Assembly (NCBI RefSeq): GCF_020921035.1
Contig: NC_063152.1
Location: 9,996,001 to 10,060,000 of the forward strand
Source of the DNA: Rhodamnia argentea
Lineage: Eukaryota; Streptophyta; Magnoliopsida; Myrtales; Myrtaceae
Length of the DNA stretch: 64,000 nt
Direction of reading: 5' to 3'
In this document: piece after piece, positions 1 to 13,850 of the stretch
How positions within the stretch are numbered: position 1 is the stretch's first letter
Layout: each line of letters begins with the position of its first letter
The notes under the pieces: generated by a model
What the model saw: only the letters and a program-made list of their open reading frames with translations
Database searches by the model: none
Told to the model about the DNA's origin: nothing
Program-made: the position numbers and the translations under genes

Positions 1-3000
1 GTACAAATTCTTCATCCTCTGGTTAACAAGGAATTTAGCAAGATTTTCTTTCGGTCGTTGCTGTATTTAAGGAAGCCCCAATTAATCATTTAGTCGAGAA
101 ACATTTGGGAGATAGATCATATGTATAAGTTTGACCATTTCTCCGCCAATCCTCATGAAGTGTATTAGAATTGTGGGTGTTGGATGTTACCGGTCGCAGC
201 ATCGAGCCATGTTGGCGAGACGCTCAAGTACGTGACGGGTCCTCGGTTTAGTCTATCGGGTTATGATCTCACACTTCGTGACAAAGCGAGTCTGTGGAAA
301 ATGTCCTGCTCCATTTCCTCTAGTTTTCCCGAATTCCGACGCCTTATCGAAATCTCGATATGATCTGCTGAGAAATCGCTTAGAAAAGATGGTCGCATCG
401 ATTGCTTTTAGGTCACGAAGAAATTGCATCTGATCTCGGTGGTGGAGTTTCATCATTGCGCTACAACCTGTGAGCGGTTTGAGTATGACTTAAGGTAAGA
501 ACGTACGCATGCAACAAACTCAATGTTGAGGTACTATAAACGGAAAATGTCCACGCTGCGTGTGTGGTTTCACTTCTTTCGGTCAAGGCATGCAAGGTTT
601 GTGTTCATTTCAAGTGGGACCACCGTCCGGAAGCAAGAAAATATCGAAAGAATGCGGTCTACTAGTGATGTGATGGACAGAATCAATCACAATGCATGAA
701 TAATATGGAACTAGTGCTTTCCAGTGGGGACTTAATATGGGCCGCACAGATTCTTGTAATGTGATTGGTTTGGTCTGGTAGATTAAACTTTATATTAGGG
801 TTTTGTTAATTAAGTGTTGGGAGGCACTTGTTAAGCAACCCGTTAAGAAAACTTTACAGTTATCAATACATTGATTGCTCACGTGTTATGTGTAATTTGT
901 GCATTGAAATTATATTATTCCAGATGGAGTATATTGAACGAGTGTGCCTGGGAAAACAGGAACGCTTTATACAATACTTGCTTGTCGGAAGAACTCTCCC
1001 GTAATCTATGTCGTCGACATACCGCCTCCTTATCAATGTTGCAGCTACTATCGCCTCTACATCGTCGCGTGCCTCGTCTCGTTGCCGCTTTAATATTGAC
1101 GATTGCTCATCTCACGCTTCAATTACTAATGATTAGTAGCAACATTGCATTATCTAACAAAGAAGGTTAACTAATCTTGTGAACCAAATGGTCTATTTAT
1201 AGGCATTTTAAGTCATATTGCTTTTCAACCAAAAAAAAGAAGAAGCAATATTGCTTAAAATGTTCTCAGATTTTTATTTTTTTTTTAACGTTCATGCATC
1301 CGAATCCGGTGGAAACTCAAGGCCAACACAAACTGCTTTGCTTCAGCTCTTAAAACTACAAAAGAAGACTGCAATTTTTTCTGCAGGCTGCAACCAAATT
1401 CACTTCCAAGGAACTGCGTTTCAACATTCGATAAGGTCCCCCACGGACCAAGGCGATCACGACCCCCGCTATTATCAGCCGGTTTCACGTGAATCTCACA
1501 TAATCCGATAAATTGCGAGCGATTTCGCTATTATCAAGGCAAACACGACCCGCTGTCATCATTTTCAGATACTGATTTTTGTTTTTGGGAAAGCTTCGGA
1601 CAGCTTTGAGGTTTACCCCAATGGAGAGGTTTCCCCTTTCAACCGCCCATGACAAGTTCTTCAGCTTCGATCGTGATGAATCTTCAATCGTTTTCAATGG
1701 CCCGAAAAGGCAAAAGCGACAAGCTCTCCAATTAGAATCCTGGCCTGAAAAAAACCTCCGATTGGAAGTTAAAATATGCTTGGAAGCTAAGAAGGCCGTG
1801 TTTGCTTAAGCTCCGGGGAAAGCAAAAGGTAGTGCTTTTTCCTTGCTAAAATTCGAAATATTATTTGGATTTCGAAAAAATTATGTGTGGATTAAGCTAC
1901 CAAGAATTTGTATATTATAGAAGTTTCGAGTGTCGGGGGCTAAGAAAAAGCCGAAGCGCATCCGTCGCAACTTTTGGATTGAGCATAAAGAGAGGAACAA
2001 AAAAGTAAAAGCCTATTAATTTGATGGATTTCGCGATAGCGGAAAACATTGTTATGATATTTTTTGTGATATGAGAAGAGGAGGTCATTCGTCGAAATCT
2101 TACAAGCTTATAAATTATTTTACAAGCTTCAATTTTAGGTCAAATTCAAGTTTACGCGTCAAAAGGGGCGAGTTACGGAAAAATCGATAATCTGTAAAAG
2201 ATTTTCGTAATTTTGATCGTATATGTTTTTCGCAAAAAGCGGTAGCGGATAATATTCTCATTATAAAAAAAAGTGATTACATTTTACAATGATAGTTTTC
2301 GTCGATTCATTTTTGTAAGCAACAGTAATAATCAAATTTAGGTAAAAAAAATTCAAATACATTCGAGTTTTTCGCAAGACAAATGATGCATAAATTTGTT
2401 TTCATCGGACTGTCTTAAATTCTTAAGAGCAGTCGATACTTGTTTCACAAGCTATTCTAAATAGAATTGCGTCCTTAAAGCAACCAGGAATCTTATTAGA
2501 TGGCAATACACTCCATTCACTTTTCTTTTCTTGGGCCGACCTTCCATTCGCTTGCTTTCAAAGCTTGAATGGACATAATTAATCAGCTCTTTATTTAATG
2601 GATTTAATTAATCAAACCTTTATTCAAATTTAATTAACCCGCCAGATTCAAATGTGAGAGGCAGGTAGGATTTTGGATTCCTCGCAATGTTTCGAAACAT
2701 CCTGTCTGGACACAGAGAGGGTCGCAAATTGAATGGAAAATTAGAAACTTTTCGAAATTTTTTGTGAAGAAAAGGAAGGAAAATTTGATCTTTTCTCCTC
2801 TTTTTTTGCCGTTGCTTCTCCATTTTTGTAGTGTCTAGAAAAGAAGGTAAAGTGTCTATTTTGATGACATAACTCACAAGGTTAGAACGGGGCGATCCCT
2901 CCGGGCATAACGATAGAAATCCTACGCCGTGATTTGAATCGTAACTTACGCTCATGTTGAGCGAGCCTCTCATTACTATCATGTTGTCGTACTGGTGGGA

Positions 3001-3464
3001 ATGAAGTCGAAGCTATCATATGCCATGACCAGGCCTAAATTTACGCCACGGGTAAACCGAAACTTCTTGGCTTCGAAGAACGACTCGGGGGATCTGTACC
3101 CATGATGAGGGGCCTTAAAATCACTCGAGAGTAATCCCTAACCCTTAGACCGTCCACTGCGGTGGTGCTTAAAAATATCATTTAACGGAAAATATTTGCA
3201 TTATTAGCAACAATAACGTACTTTCAAATATTTCCTTTGATAATGAAAATGCAAATTTTTTTTTTCTTTTTGGCTCGTTTCCAAGTGAAAATGTTCCAAA
3301 GCGTTATAGGAAAAAGAAAAAGAGAAAAGAGAAAGGAAAGCTTGCAAGAGAAGACGCGGCGTTTACAGAGGAATGAAAATATCCACAAAAAAAAAAAAAG
3401 CGTTCAGTGTGTGGGACTTGGAGCAGAGCGCGCAAAACCTCTCCTTCTCTCTCCTCGGTCAATC
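1..3464. other. Intergenic region, no supported gene
   Basis: AT-rich spacer. All open frames are short (under 125 codons), lack recognisable domains and look like chance ORFs. No tRNA, clear repeat boundary or promoter was identified apart from the CT/TA tract at its right edge. A stretch around 930-1150 faintly resembles a P-loop helicase remnant, but not strongly enough to annotate. Confidence 0.6.
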
Positions 3465-3465
3465 C

Positions 3466-3495
<30 letters not shown>
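3465..3495 (+). promoter_or_regulatory. CT-repeat followed by TA-repeat, likely core promoter of the SDE5-like gene
   Basis: A run of CT dinucleotides passes directly into alternating TA, ending in TATATATG. Pyrimidine patches next to a TATA-like tract are common at plant transcription starts. It lies just before a probable 5'-UTR exon ending at 3646. Assignment as the promoter is inference from position. Confidence 0.45.
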
Positions 3496-3499
<4 letters not shown>

Positions 3500-5644
3500 C
3501 TGGAACTGATGGCAATCGGTTCTTGCGCATCGTGAATCGCGGTTGGTGATTGCTTCTTCTTCTTCACCATTACGCAGAGGCATTTCGGCCGAGCAGCCGC
3601 CGTCTCAAGCTGCGACGCCGAGCTCGTCCGACCAGAGCCTTTCCAGGTCCTCTTCTCTCTCTGTGGTTGTGTCGTAGTCAGCTGGTATCGGATTGAATTC
3701 GTGCTATGCCGCGAAAGTTCGCAGCTTTGTTGGGTGTGTTTGTTGCCCGTGTTCTCTCTGTTTCATGCTGTTTACTGCTTGATTGGACGGGTTCTGCTAC
3801 CCGGCAGCTTTGTTGCATTGTGATAGCGTGATCGTCCATTGATGCTTTTAAAGGTCTTAACTTTTGCCACATTGTGGGGATGTGCTTTTGCCGAATGTTA
3901 GTTCAGCTCCTCTCTTGTATCATCAAAATCTTGGGTTTGCAGCATGCTTTCCCAATGATTGTTACTGGTTGTCAGGTGTCCTTTGTCATTCGTGGGTGCC
4001 AAACAAAAGTTGAGTAATTGCTAGAATTATTTTCTTCCTGTTATTCTAGACTGGTTCTTTTCTTTGGTGTCAAGGCTTCTTTTGCCAGAATTGTCCAACT
4101 TGTCACGCAGTGCAAACAATTGTTACGAGGTGTGGTATTGACTTTACTCGATTCAGTTAGTATGGTTCGTTTGGTGGTGTTCTCTTGCTGGAGAAGTATT
4201 GAGGAGTCTGTTTTTGTAAAACACTTTGATAGTCAGAATTTTGATTATACAAAAAGTGGATGTGTCTGCAATGCTTGTCTTAAGCCTTCAGATTTAAGCA
4301 CCATGTCTGTTGGGAACGGCAAAATTTTTTTCCTTGAACATAGATCTGCATTGACCTGTCCCATGCAGCTAGTTATGGTTATTAAGGTGCTCTTCTAGTA
4401 TGTCACTAAAAGTTTGCTTCATGTTGTGGATTCTCACTCACTTCCTCCTCAGTACTCAGTGTGAACTTTGTCTTGGTTATTTCAAAGAAGATTAAAAGGA
4501 AAATTCATGATAAATGGTGAGGTGAGCGGGAAGTCAGGTGTATTATCAAGTTGTTGGATGGCAACGAGATAATGCTCCATTTAGGTTGTGAGAGTAAGAT
4601 CATTGTTTTGCAAGGTCTGATGAGGCCGGTCAATCCAACTGTCGGATTGCGATGAGGTATAAGGTTCCAATTGAGATCATTAAATCTCCTGTGGTAAAAA
4701 CACCGAATCAAACTGCCGTTTCCCCATTTTTAACCCAGTTCTATTGGATAGAGAACGAAAAAGGAAAGAACGGGCAACATTCCTGGTGTCTTAGGCTGCA
4801 ATTCTGTTCTTGGAAATGCAAATGTCACACTTCCTCATAGTTGTAATTATGTGTTACAACATTAACAGAAACCAGGCAACAAAAGACAGAATACACTTAT
4901 GAAACTGGGGTTAAGGAGACATATCTGATGGGTGCAAGGGAGGAACTACTCATTTAATCTTTTTCATGTGTTGCAGCTTGGAGATATATCCACTTCCTTT
5001 GAATTGGCAATGCTGCTTAGAAAGATCTGAAGTCTGACATAAAGTCTGACACAATGGAGATTGACATGGAAATATAATTGGATGAGTAGCATTTTTAACT
5101 TAGCTTAAGGAGCATACTCAAAATGTAGCATGTTATAAAGAGAGCTAAGTAATAATAATGATTAAAAAGGGATACCCATATTGGGGTGACACACAACAGG
5201 GAGTTTATAGTATGCAGGGCAGAGGATGATCCCGTCCCCTTTCTATGGCCCGCACTAGGCAACAAGCTAATTCCTGTCCCTACCCCAACTCTGTCATTGG
5301 TAGGGGAGTCCCACCCCATATGGAGAGGGTTTGATGGGTCGCCACTAGTGTAGTTTTTTCCCCCATTCCTAAGTTCACTTAAGTGGTCCATCATTGGTCT
5401 CGTTTAAAAATCACTGGCAGGTTGGGGACTGTGTGTAAAGCATGGAGTAGGAAATTTTTGACAAGTTTATTGATGGTAGAAAATTTTCCATTTATTCTTT
5501 AATAGCCAATCACGATTGATGTAGATCTTGTATGTAACCATGGTAACAGCTACCATTCATGTATTTTTTTCCCCCTTTTTTGGCTAGTCATAGTGGTATG
5601 CTTTATTGACTTGGAAATGACTCGTCTCCTATTAGTAGATTCAG
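3500..5644 (+). other. 5'-UTR exon (about 3500-3646) and leader intron (3647-5644) of the SDE5-like gene
   Basis: A donor is seen at 3647 (CCAG followed by GTCCTC) and a good acceptor, ATTCAG, at 5639-5644. The coding ATG begins one base into the next exon, at 5646. The ~2 kb leader intron contains no credible coding sequence. Long first introns in the 5' UTR of plant genes often enhance expression; that role is inferred here. The donor is not perfectly canonical, so the exon end could differ by some bases. Confidence 0.5.
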
Positions 5645-5645
5645 G

Positions 5646-8600
5646 ATGGATGCATCTGGTTTGATGGTACAGAAAAGTGATGATGACCAAAAAGGATTGA
5701 AGGTTCTGCTTGATGTATTTGGTTCTGTCTTTTCTCTGGAAGAGATTGCTTCTGCTTACCTCAAGGCGGGCAGGAATGCAGATGTAGCAGGTTCTATGTT
5801 GAGTGACACGAAGGGAAGCTCTTTTGCATCTACCGCCGATGATACTCATTGTGTTGCAAAAAGTCAATTGTCTGAAGAATTTTCCTGTGGTAACTTTTCT
5901 GAGAAGTTGGTTCAGGCTGATGGAAATCCCAGATATTCAAAACAAAAGGGGCTTCCTATTTCTGTCGGTACCATTTCAGGTGTTATCGGTAAAGATTATG
6001 TCAGGTCCACATCCTTGGCAAATGGATCTCGTATGGCAGGAAAACCTTTGAAACTGGACTCCAAGGTGTTGCCAGCATCTGAGCTTTCAGGCAATGCTTC
6101 CAAACTGGATGCTTCTAAGGATGATCAAATGCACCAGGACATGGAAGATTTTCTGTTCAAAATGCTAGGGGATGGCTTTCAGCTTGACAGGGATGTCATT
6201 CGAGAAGTTCTTGGTAAGCATGATCTTGGGTAATGCCACACAAGTGATCTTCAGTCGTCTTCAAACTTTAAAAAAAATATCATTTCCTTTCTTGATATAT
6301 TTAATAGCTCAAGAGTAACTTACTTCAAGTAGAGGCAAATGGGAAGAGAACTGGGAAACAAACACGTAGGTTTATTTGATTAGGCTGTAGAGATTGGTAA
6401 TAATTTCACTTGCACCGCTATTGTCTTGGAAGTGGTCTGTTGGAAGAAGCCCTTGCGTGACTTCAACTGGAGCAAAACCTCCGTAACTAGGTGACACAAT
6501 GCAGCTGCAGCTTAGTCTCTTAAGTGTCCGAAGTTTTCCAATGAATTAGCAAATAGAGATGCTTGAGGAATATAGTTCGATCTTTGCCATATAAGATCAA
6601 AATGGAATTCTGCTTCATCAATAGTAGCATCAGCCAACTAGCTCCTGGCTCTCTTTCATTCGTAGTTGAGCTCCCACCCGTGCGAACTTTTGAATAATTA
6701 TTGGCTTGAGCAAGAAAGCTTTATTTTACAAAGGAAGAGAGAGACACTTCTCTATTTAGATATTAGTGTTTATGGTGACTTAGTTTGATTATGAGTTTGC
6801 CTTTGCGGGCTCTTTTGTTGTGTACTGACAACCTTGCCTTGGGTGCAGGTAAATGTGGATATAACATGGAAAAGGTATGCATGATTTGATTTTACTTCTA
6901 AAATGGCACGAATACCGTCTTTTCAAGAAAAAGTTCTCTTGTGCTATATAGCATCCTCTGTCCCTCACATGATATTTATTTTTATGGAGAACTATGGGAT
7001 ATTGATTACTTCTATTTCTTTTTGGGTCATTTAGAGCATGGACAAGCTATTTGATCTGTCAGCTGCAGTTTTGAAGAGAGGAAACAACTTTCTCGGCAAG
7101 TCTAAGAAGGTTGGTCTGATGGTTTGTCCGATAATAATGCTTCTCACGCCAAGTGGATTTATGATATGTTTTGTTAATAAAATTCAATGTGATTCCATGT
7201 TGATCATTTAGGTATTTGCCTTGTCTAAGGATTAATCTGCAATGGGAACCCTTTGTTTCCGATAGTAGAAGTAATGGATTCCACTGAGTATGGGTTCCCC
7301 AATCACACTTTGACTAGTGTTTAAATTGCCATAGCATTCTAGGAACTTGTTGTAGATATGGGGACTCCGCTTAGATTTTAGTATACACTGGTTGAATTTC
7401 ACCTATCTGATGCAATATTATGTGTTCTCATAAATGACTTGATACGAAAATGTTCCTAACACATTATTCTCTGTGGGATGAATGTTCAGCTGGGGCCCTT
7501 CCCTCTTTGCTTGATCATAAATATGAGCTTTAAATTCCTTAATTCTTGGCAGCAGCTGATAACAAGTTTTGCGCAGAATAGTTGTTACATCCATATGAAA
7601 GCTATTGGAAATATTAGCAACTGGCAGTGTTTTATCGTGATACTTTGCCACATTTTAGTTTCAAATGTTGCATCTTTTTGTATGTCTTAATCTGGCAAAA
7701 GTCTAGTTGATGACGCTATATGAAACCATGTGTCTGGCATAGTCATTTTTCCCTGCCCTTCCAGTAAAGGAGACAAGGTATGGAGTAATTGCATTTTTCT
7801 GCAAGGTCATTAAGAACAGCAATAGCATGACCAAACACTTGTTATTGGCTTTGTGGAATTTGCTCTATTTTCTTTACCAATCGAGCCATGTATAAATTGG
7901 ATTTGTCTGCATTGTATTCTGGGGATATAGATCACTTGGGATGACAATGGATATAGTCCTCAAGTCCTCTTGGTGGCTAGTTGATATGCAATCGATAAGT
8001 TCTGTGGTTTTTGCTTAAATATACATTCCTAATTGGTTGGCTTACATATAGTCCTTCCTGTCCTTCTCTGTCTTCATTCTGCAGGAGGTACTTCAAAGGC
8101 CAACAGTGATGCAAAGTGCTGATATATCAGAAGGGTATGTTTATTTTCTCCTCCTCCTCTTCTCTTGTTTAATTCGATAAATAGAATAGTTTTATGGCAG
8201 TGAAGGGGAAAACAGTAATGCATATCACAAACTTTTTGCACAGTGTTCCAGGTACATATGGAGGTAAATTGAATGGAGGGCAGAGACAGAGAAACAATCT
8301 CGAAGAAGAAGTTTTGGCTTCATTGTTCACTAATTCTGGGGGACAAACGGAGTCATGTAGCCCTGTAAAAACTGCCAAGAGGTCTAAAGCATTTGGTGAA
8401 GTAGTGGCAGCACCTCTTCCAGATTCTTTTCTGTTTGACAAGAAGGATGTAGTAGATTTGCAACAAGATAATAATGAGGATGGTATGCACTTTTCTCCAG
8501 ATAGCTGAAAAAATTCCTTACGCTATCATTAGTATATAAATTCCGAAGTCTTCCTATTTGTTGAAACTTTGAAGCAAATATGGACCAGACTCTAACATTC

Positions 8601-10288
8601 CTTTTCACATATTAAATTTCCTTTTGCTCTTGCACCCTGCCTTCTTTTGATGGGCTTGCAACTGGAAAGTTGTATCTCAGTACAAAGCATTTCATAATGT
8701 CATCAGTTTCTTGTTTTCTTGATTTTTTACCCAAGATATTGATAAGCTGATATTTGTTCAATATATGTTATCTTCATTTTCTCGCCTACCGATTTATATA
8801 TACTTTCTTCTCCAGTGGAAGATCTAGTTGAAGAGGATAGCTACGAGGTTCTTCGTAGAGCTGTGGAGGAATATAGGGCTACAATGAGAGAGTACTATAA
8901 GGCTGTGAGTTCCTTGTTCAGGATACCTTCACTTCATTATGTAATGGTTGTATCTCCTGATATGGTCATGCTCGTCTGCTTAAAGTTTTATACCTTCTCT
9001 TGTTAGGCTGTTGAAGCATTTGCTAAGGGTGATCGTGCTCGGGCAGGCAAACTTTTAGAACAGGTAAACAAAGTAGAAATTCCGAGCTGAGACTTCCCTT
9101 CTCTCATTATAATGGAAGTGTGATGTTTTTTTAAAGTCCAATGAAGTCGCATGCTTCCAACATGTAAATTTAGAACCAACTATCCATTTGTTAAGGCAGT
9201 AGAAATGGATGCCATTGATAGTATTATGAGCAAATCCCATAATATCTTTTAATGTCAACCATTTTCAGCAATTTCTTTGGTATGGTCTTATATTAATTGT
9301 TCCTGAACAAGAGAAAGAGTTGTTCTTCTTAATTTTTCTGAATTAAGATAATTCATTACTATCCCTTTTAGCTACAATGTTGTATCTCCGATAGAAAGTG
9401 CCGTGGAGGATATTCAACTACTAAAATGTTTTTCTCCAATTATAGGGACACTTCTTCCGCAAAAAGGCTCGCGAAGCTGATGAAGAGTCCTATCAGAAGA
9501 TATTTGAAACGAGGTTAATACCCCATCAAACATAATGAGTGTCCATATTTAAGTGGCGATGTCGGTATCTTTTCTAATATTGAGTAGTTTTCTTTTTATA
9601 TGAGGGGTGGATTGGCTCCCTCTCTCCCCTACTTCAAGTATGTGTAACGTCTTATATTGCTCTTATGGGCAGAAACAAGGATACAGTAGACTTTATGTTG
9701 CTTGACTTGCATGAACATGGTGCCCTAGAGGCAATACGTCTTCTTAGGCGCCACCTTTCGTCACTGGCTGGCATCCCAAGTATGTATTTGTTCTGCTGGT
9801 TAAACTTTGCTATTGATTTTTTACACAGTAAATGATCTCGTGTTCTGAAATCAGCGATCAGCTATCTTAAAGTGATCATCGAAACAAATGAGGAAGATGT
9901 CTCCAAAGGGGCTCGTAAGCGGCTGGTAAGATATTCTGCTCTGTTTGTGTTACTCTTATACTAGGGAGAATGAAAATTCTATTAAGGCTAGTCTTTTCAA
10001 TAGCTACAAACTCCCTCTATCTCCGTGGTAAATATTGAAAATCCAAGTGGAACTATATCTTTCAGATGAAAACATTGCTTTCTCGCCTCCTTTCCTTCGT
10101 TTACGCCAGCTTTTTAGATGTGAGACAGATTTAATCTTACTAAGCCCGAGGGTTTTCTTATGTTCAAACAGGTTATGAAATTATTGGCGAAGGAATCAAT
10201 TCAATGGACTGAAGAAGGAAACGCTGGAATAATACTTATTCCCCTTACTAATATAGATCCAAAACTTTTGAGTTTCGCCAAAAAATAG
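5646..10288 (+). CDS. SDE5: DUF1771/Smr-like protein, SDE5 type (RNA-silencing factor)
   Basis: Eleven coding exons join in frame to 488 residues: 5646-6213, 6849-6874, 7035-7109, 8085-8134, 8244-8482, 8816-8904, 9007-9063, 9446-9513, 9673-9779, 9855-9925 and 10172-10288. The start is the first ATG after the leader-intron acceptor. Residues 15-55 look like a small helical CUE/UBA-like segment (LLDVFGSVFSLEEIASAY). A low-complexity middle follows. DUF1771 starts near YEVLRRAVEEYRA and contains AVEAFAKGDRARAGKLLEQG and HFFRKKAREADEES. The C-terminal Smr-like part starts at LDLHEHGALEA. The usual TGxG loop of Smr nucleases is not visible; the equivalent stretch reads IIETNEEDVSKG. Family knowledge: Arabidopsis SDE5, described as an RNA-export-factor-like protein, acts with RDR6 and SGS3 in trans-acting siRNA production. 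The gene looks intact. A close paralogue family, Smr/DUF1771 PRL1-interacting factors, is the main alternative. Confidence 0.85.
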
Positions 10289-13200
10289 ATTTTTGCTTCG
10301 ACTTCAGTTGGTTGCAAAAACACGTGATGAAGGCAAACAAGAAAGTAATTATTTTACGTGAACGAGGATTGGGGGTCCCTCTATTTTCCAAGGCCTCTCG
10401 TTAAGAGGAATTAAAGTTGAGACTCTCAGGCATCATTGGGGGCTGGCTCTTAATTTGGTCTTGTTTTCTTGGACACTGATTGTTGTTTTTATCCATAGCC
10501 AGAAACCCAAGTTAAGAGGTCTGCCATTCACTTTTGTTTCCTTGTTCTTTAAGTTGAAGGGAATTAGAATTCGAGATGAAGATATTTGAGGATGGTGCTG
10601 AAGCTTATTCATGTCAAACTTTTAGATCAAATAAAAGAAAGGCATTCTTCATTTGCTATCTTTAATACAGATGCGCTTGAGCTTTTGTGTAGCCCTATAT
10701 GGATAATCTTCTATTTCCTAGTCAAAGGAAAGACATACTTTCTTTTTTGCAGCGTCTGTTGCGTAGATGACTCTTGCCATGCTCTATATGGAGGTCTTGC
10801 CGTTGGTTAAATGAGATATTCTGAAACTTTAACTACTAATGGATTGTGCACAAGAAATGAGTTGAGAAAGGAAATGGAGTGGATACGTCCGAACCCGGCA
10901 GAATTGGATCTGCAGGGGATGCAGTGAGTTACCCTGTGCGTCAATGTAAAATAGAGACCGGTTAGGCACGGAATTTCTACAGGTTGCAAGGGTTGAACCT
11001 GCAACCTGCAATTTGTGTGGTTTCGTGTGAGTGCACAGGCGAGTCCAACAGCTTGTAAGCGATCAAGTTCGACTGGTTGTCTGCTCGAACTCAAATCAAG
11101 ATCGGGATCTTGCGGGACTAATTGGGTAATTTCATTTTGTTCATATCTTCAGAATAGCCCCCATATATTTGGAGATTGTTGCTTCATCTATGAAAATATT
11201 GCTTCTTGTAGGTTTGCCCTTTTTTTCTTGCTAAAACAACTGCAGGAAACAAACATAAATTCTTTCAGACAATGTGTTCTTGTCTTGTGCTTTTGGATTC
11301 ATCTCAGAGGCTTGACAATAACTACCGCCTCCTCTTTGACGACTTCTTTTTCGTTTCCTTTCGTTGTTCCGTGCTCTCCTCAATCTTGAATAACCTTTGG
11401 TTGCGTCTCTTTCTCTTACTGTCTTTTGTTCTGAATAGGAAGGAGCCGTCCGAAGATGCCGATTCACCTAAACGTTTTACTTAGTCGGCGTGAGCATGAT
11501 TGACCATAAGTTGATATTCAGACGAATCGGTCATATCCATCACCAAATAGAAGTACATCACATCGCTTAATATATGAATTTTAGAGATTAATCATATTAT
11601 AGCCAGCATCATTCGATTTCCACCGGCACTGCTCCATGGATCGCTCATCGTGGATTCGATATACCAACATTAGCTGAGGACCAAGAAAAGTCGACAAAAT
11701 AAAAATGTGGACATCCTGATCAAAGACCTAATTCATGAAATCGCGTACTCATTTTTTCCAATCATAATATTTCGAAAAAATAGAGACTGCTTAGCAAAAG
11801 GGTACAAAGAGCATTGTACAATAATTTTTGTGTCGAGATGATCTATCATACATTGCCAGATATGCCAATCAAGGGAAAATTTTGGGTTGGTAAGGCAGTC
11901 AACTTGAGATTCTATACAAGGAACAGTCTCTATGTTTTCTTGAGCATACGTCTTCCGAATTGAGCATGTTATTTTTCTCACTAATTCGGAGGGATTCCAC
12001 ACCCGCATAGTCTACAGGTCGATAAGATCTTTAAAGGCGCCTGCAATTCGTCTGGTGTTGACGTATCTCCTCCGAGATCATAAAGCCGAACGGCGAGGCG
12101 GGCATGTCAACACTAGTTTGGCTTTAACCCATGATCACTCCATTTTCCTTCAGCAATGGAACTCTTGGTGCTCCACATGATTGAAGAGAAGAAGATTTGC
12201 TTTAGAAAAGCAATTTAACGACTAGACCATGAATTAATAAAGTAACTAAAGCACTTTAGGGCAGAGACGCAGTACCATCACAAGACAAAGGTGGCTCCAA
12301 CAATCAAAATAGCATATGAATAAATGATATGTAATTGACAACTTGATAGAGACAAAAGGGCCAAAGGTGAGATGCTGAATCAAGCACGTCCATGGCTAGT
12401 GCATCACACACTGATTTCTTTGGATTGTGGGGGAGTGAAAGTGGTCAAAAGGCAAGCATTTCGAGGTTGCTTCTTTGTGGAAAAATTTGATGCGGAGAAG
12501 GACAATTTTGGATCGAATTGCTCGTGGAGTTGAGTTTGCAGTCCGGTGAAAGACCGTAAAAATCTCCTGCTAAGATGCCAAAATCATAGAGTGCTCAGTC
12601 AATGCCCACCTACCCTCAAGTCAATCTCTTCTAGATCACAACGCAATGTCCTCCTATCTGCGAATTTTTTACTTGAATGATTTATTAGGCGACGCGTCTG
12701 AGATATAATATGATATAATAGGTAGTTTATTTCGCTCATCACATCGCACTGATTAGGTTTGAACATATCTTGTTTGAATATTATATGGGGTGTCTGTCAT
12801 TTAATCATGTACACAATTGTTTATACTCATCTTACTCCCACCATTACTCGACTAATACATGTCATCCATCGATTGGCTTGAAGAGAGAGTTTGATTGGGA
12901 CTTGGCCGTACATTTACTCACTTGAATGGGACTAGGCATGTCTAACTTATAACTTAAGTTCATTTCCATAACCAGGAGATCTGCGAATTCCATTGGACCA
13001 CTTTCAGCACTCCTTCATCACCCATTTTCCTTAGATGTTGGACCACCTGGAGCCAATCCAACTTACACGAACGAAACTCGGAGCATCTGTTCCATGGGAC
13101 TACCAGAGTACTCGTTTCTGTTGCTAATAAAGAGTCAAAACTCATTTTCAGTGCAGAATGCAGAGAAGATGGTTGGTCCACTTGATTTGGATCTCTGTAG

Positions 13201-13850
13201 TTTAGGGGAGTGTGATCGATTTGACTTATATACTCATTCTTCTTTCAACTACTATCCACCTGAGAGAGAACAACATTGGAATTTAAAACATGCCGAAAGG
13301 TCATTATTTTGATAAATTCAACATATGCCGATCATAATTTCTTTTAAGGGTTTCACTAACAAGTGCTCTAAATTAAAATAAAGCATATCAACAAGTTCTA
13401 AAAATCAAGCAAGAACTCTTTTCAAAGAAGACACATACTTAAAATAGAAATATTTAGATTTCCAATGCTCAATCGATGACCCTTAACGAACGCCATGAAG
13501 GTGCTCTTCAGGTTTACTTCCTTGTGAATTCTGGGAAGAATCGATCTGCATACCGACGATAGGTAATAGTACAAACTTCGGCTGATGAAACAAGGATACA
13601 TTTGTCTGACGTGATCTAAAACAGTGTGAAGCAAACTAGTACTAAAACCCAATATGATTTCCTATAACTGTTGTGATCTGCTCTACATCTGAGATATGCA
13701 GTCCTCTCAAACATTCAAAAACCAACTAATTGGACAAGATAAGTTTCAGGATACGGCATCAGGTTGCTGCTTCACATATGTATGGATGTTCAAAGGTACA
13801 GCACTCTTTACAAGCAGGCTACATAACTTGGCCAAATTTGCATAGCTTAC
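10289..13850. other. Intergenic region with 3' UTRs of both flanking genes
   Basis: After the TAG at 10286-10288 comes the probable 3' UTR of the SDE5-like gene. The stretch before 13851 should hold the 3' UTR of the minus-strand RING gene. Between them I see only short unrelated ORFs and AT-rich sequence, apart from the SINE-like candidate near 10.9-11.1 kb. No domain was recognised on either strand. Confidence 0.55.
10915..11100 (-). repeat. Possible tRNA-derived SINE fragment
   Basis: On the minus strand, an A-box-like stretch (TGTTGGACTCGCCTGTGCAC) is followed some 30 bases later by a B-box-like GGTTCAACCC. That order and spacing fit the tRNA head of a SINE. No cloverleaf, oligo-T/A tail or target duplication was confirmed, so this may be chance. 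Confidence 0.22.

Noticed and set aside
930..1150. Possible Helitron/PIF1-like helicase remnant (PGKTGTLY followed by an INVAATIAST-like stretch)
   Set aside because: The match needs frame changes and covers only two short motifs; not strong enough to annotate without a profile search.
12960..13312. Short ORFs on both strands suspected to be an NBS-LRR tail
   Set aside because: No LRR spacing or conserved motif is visible.
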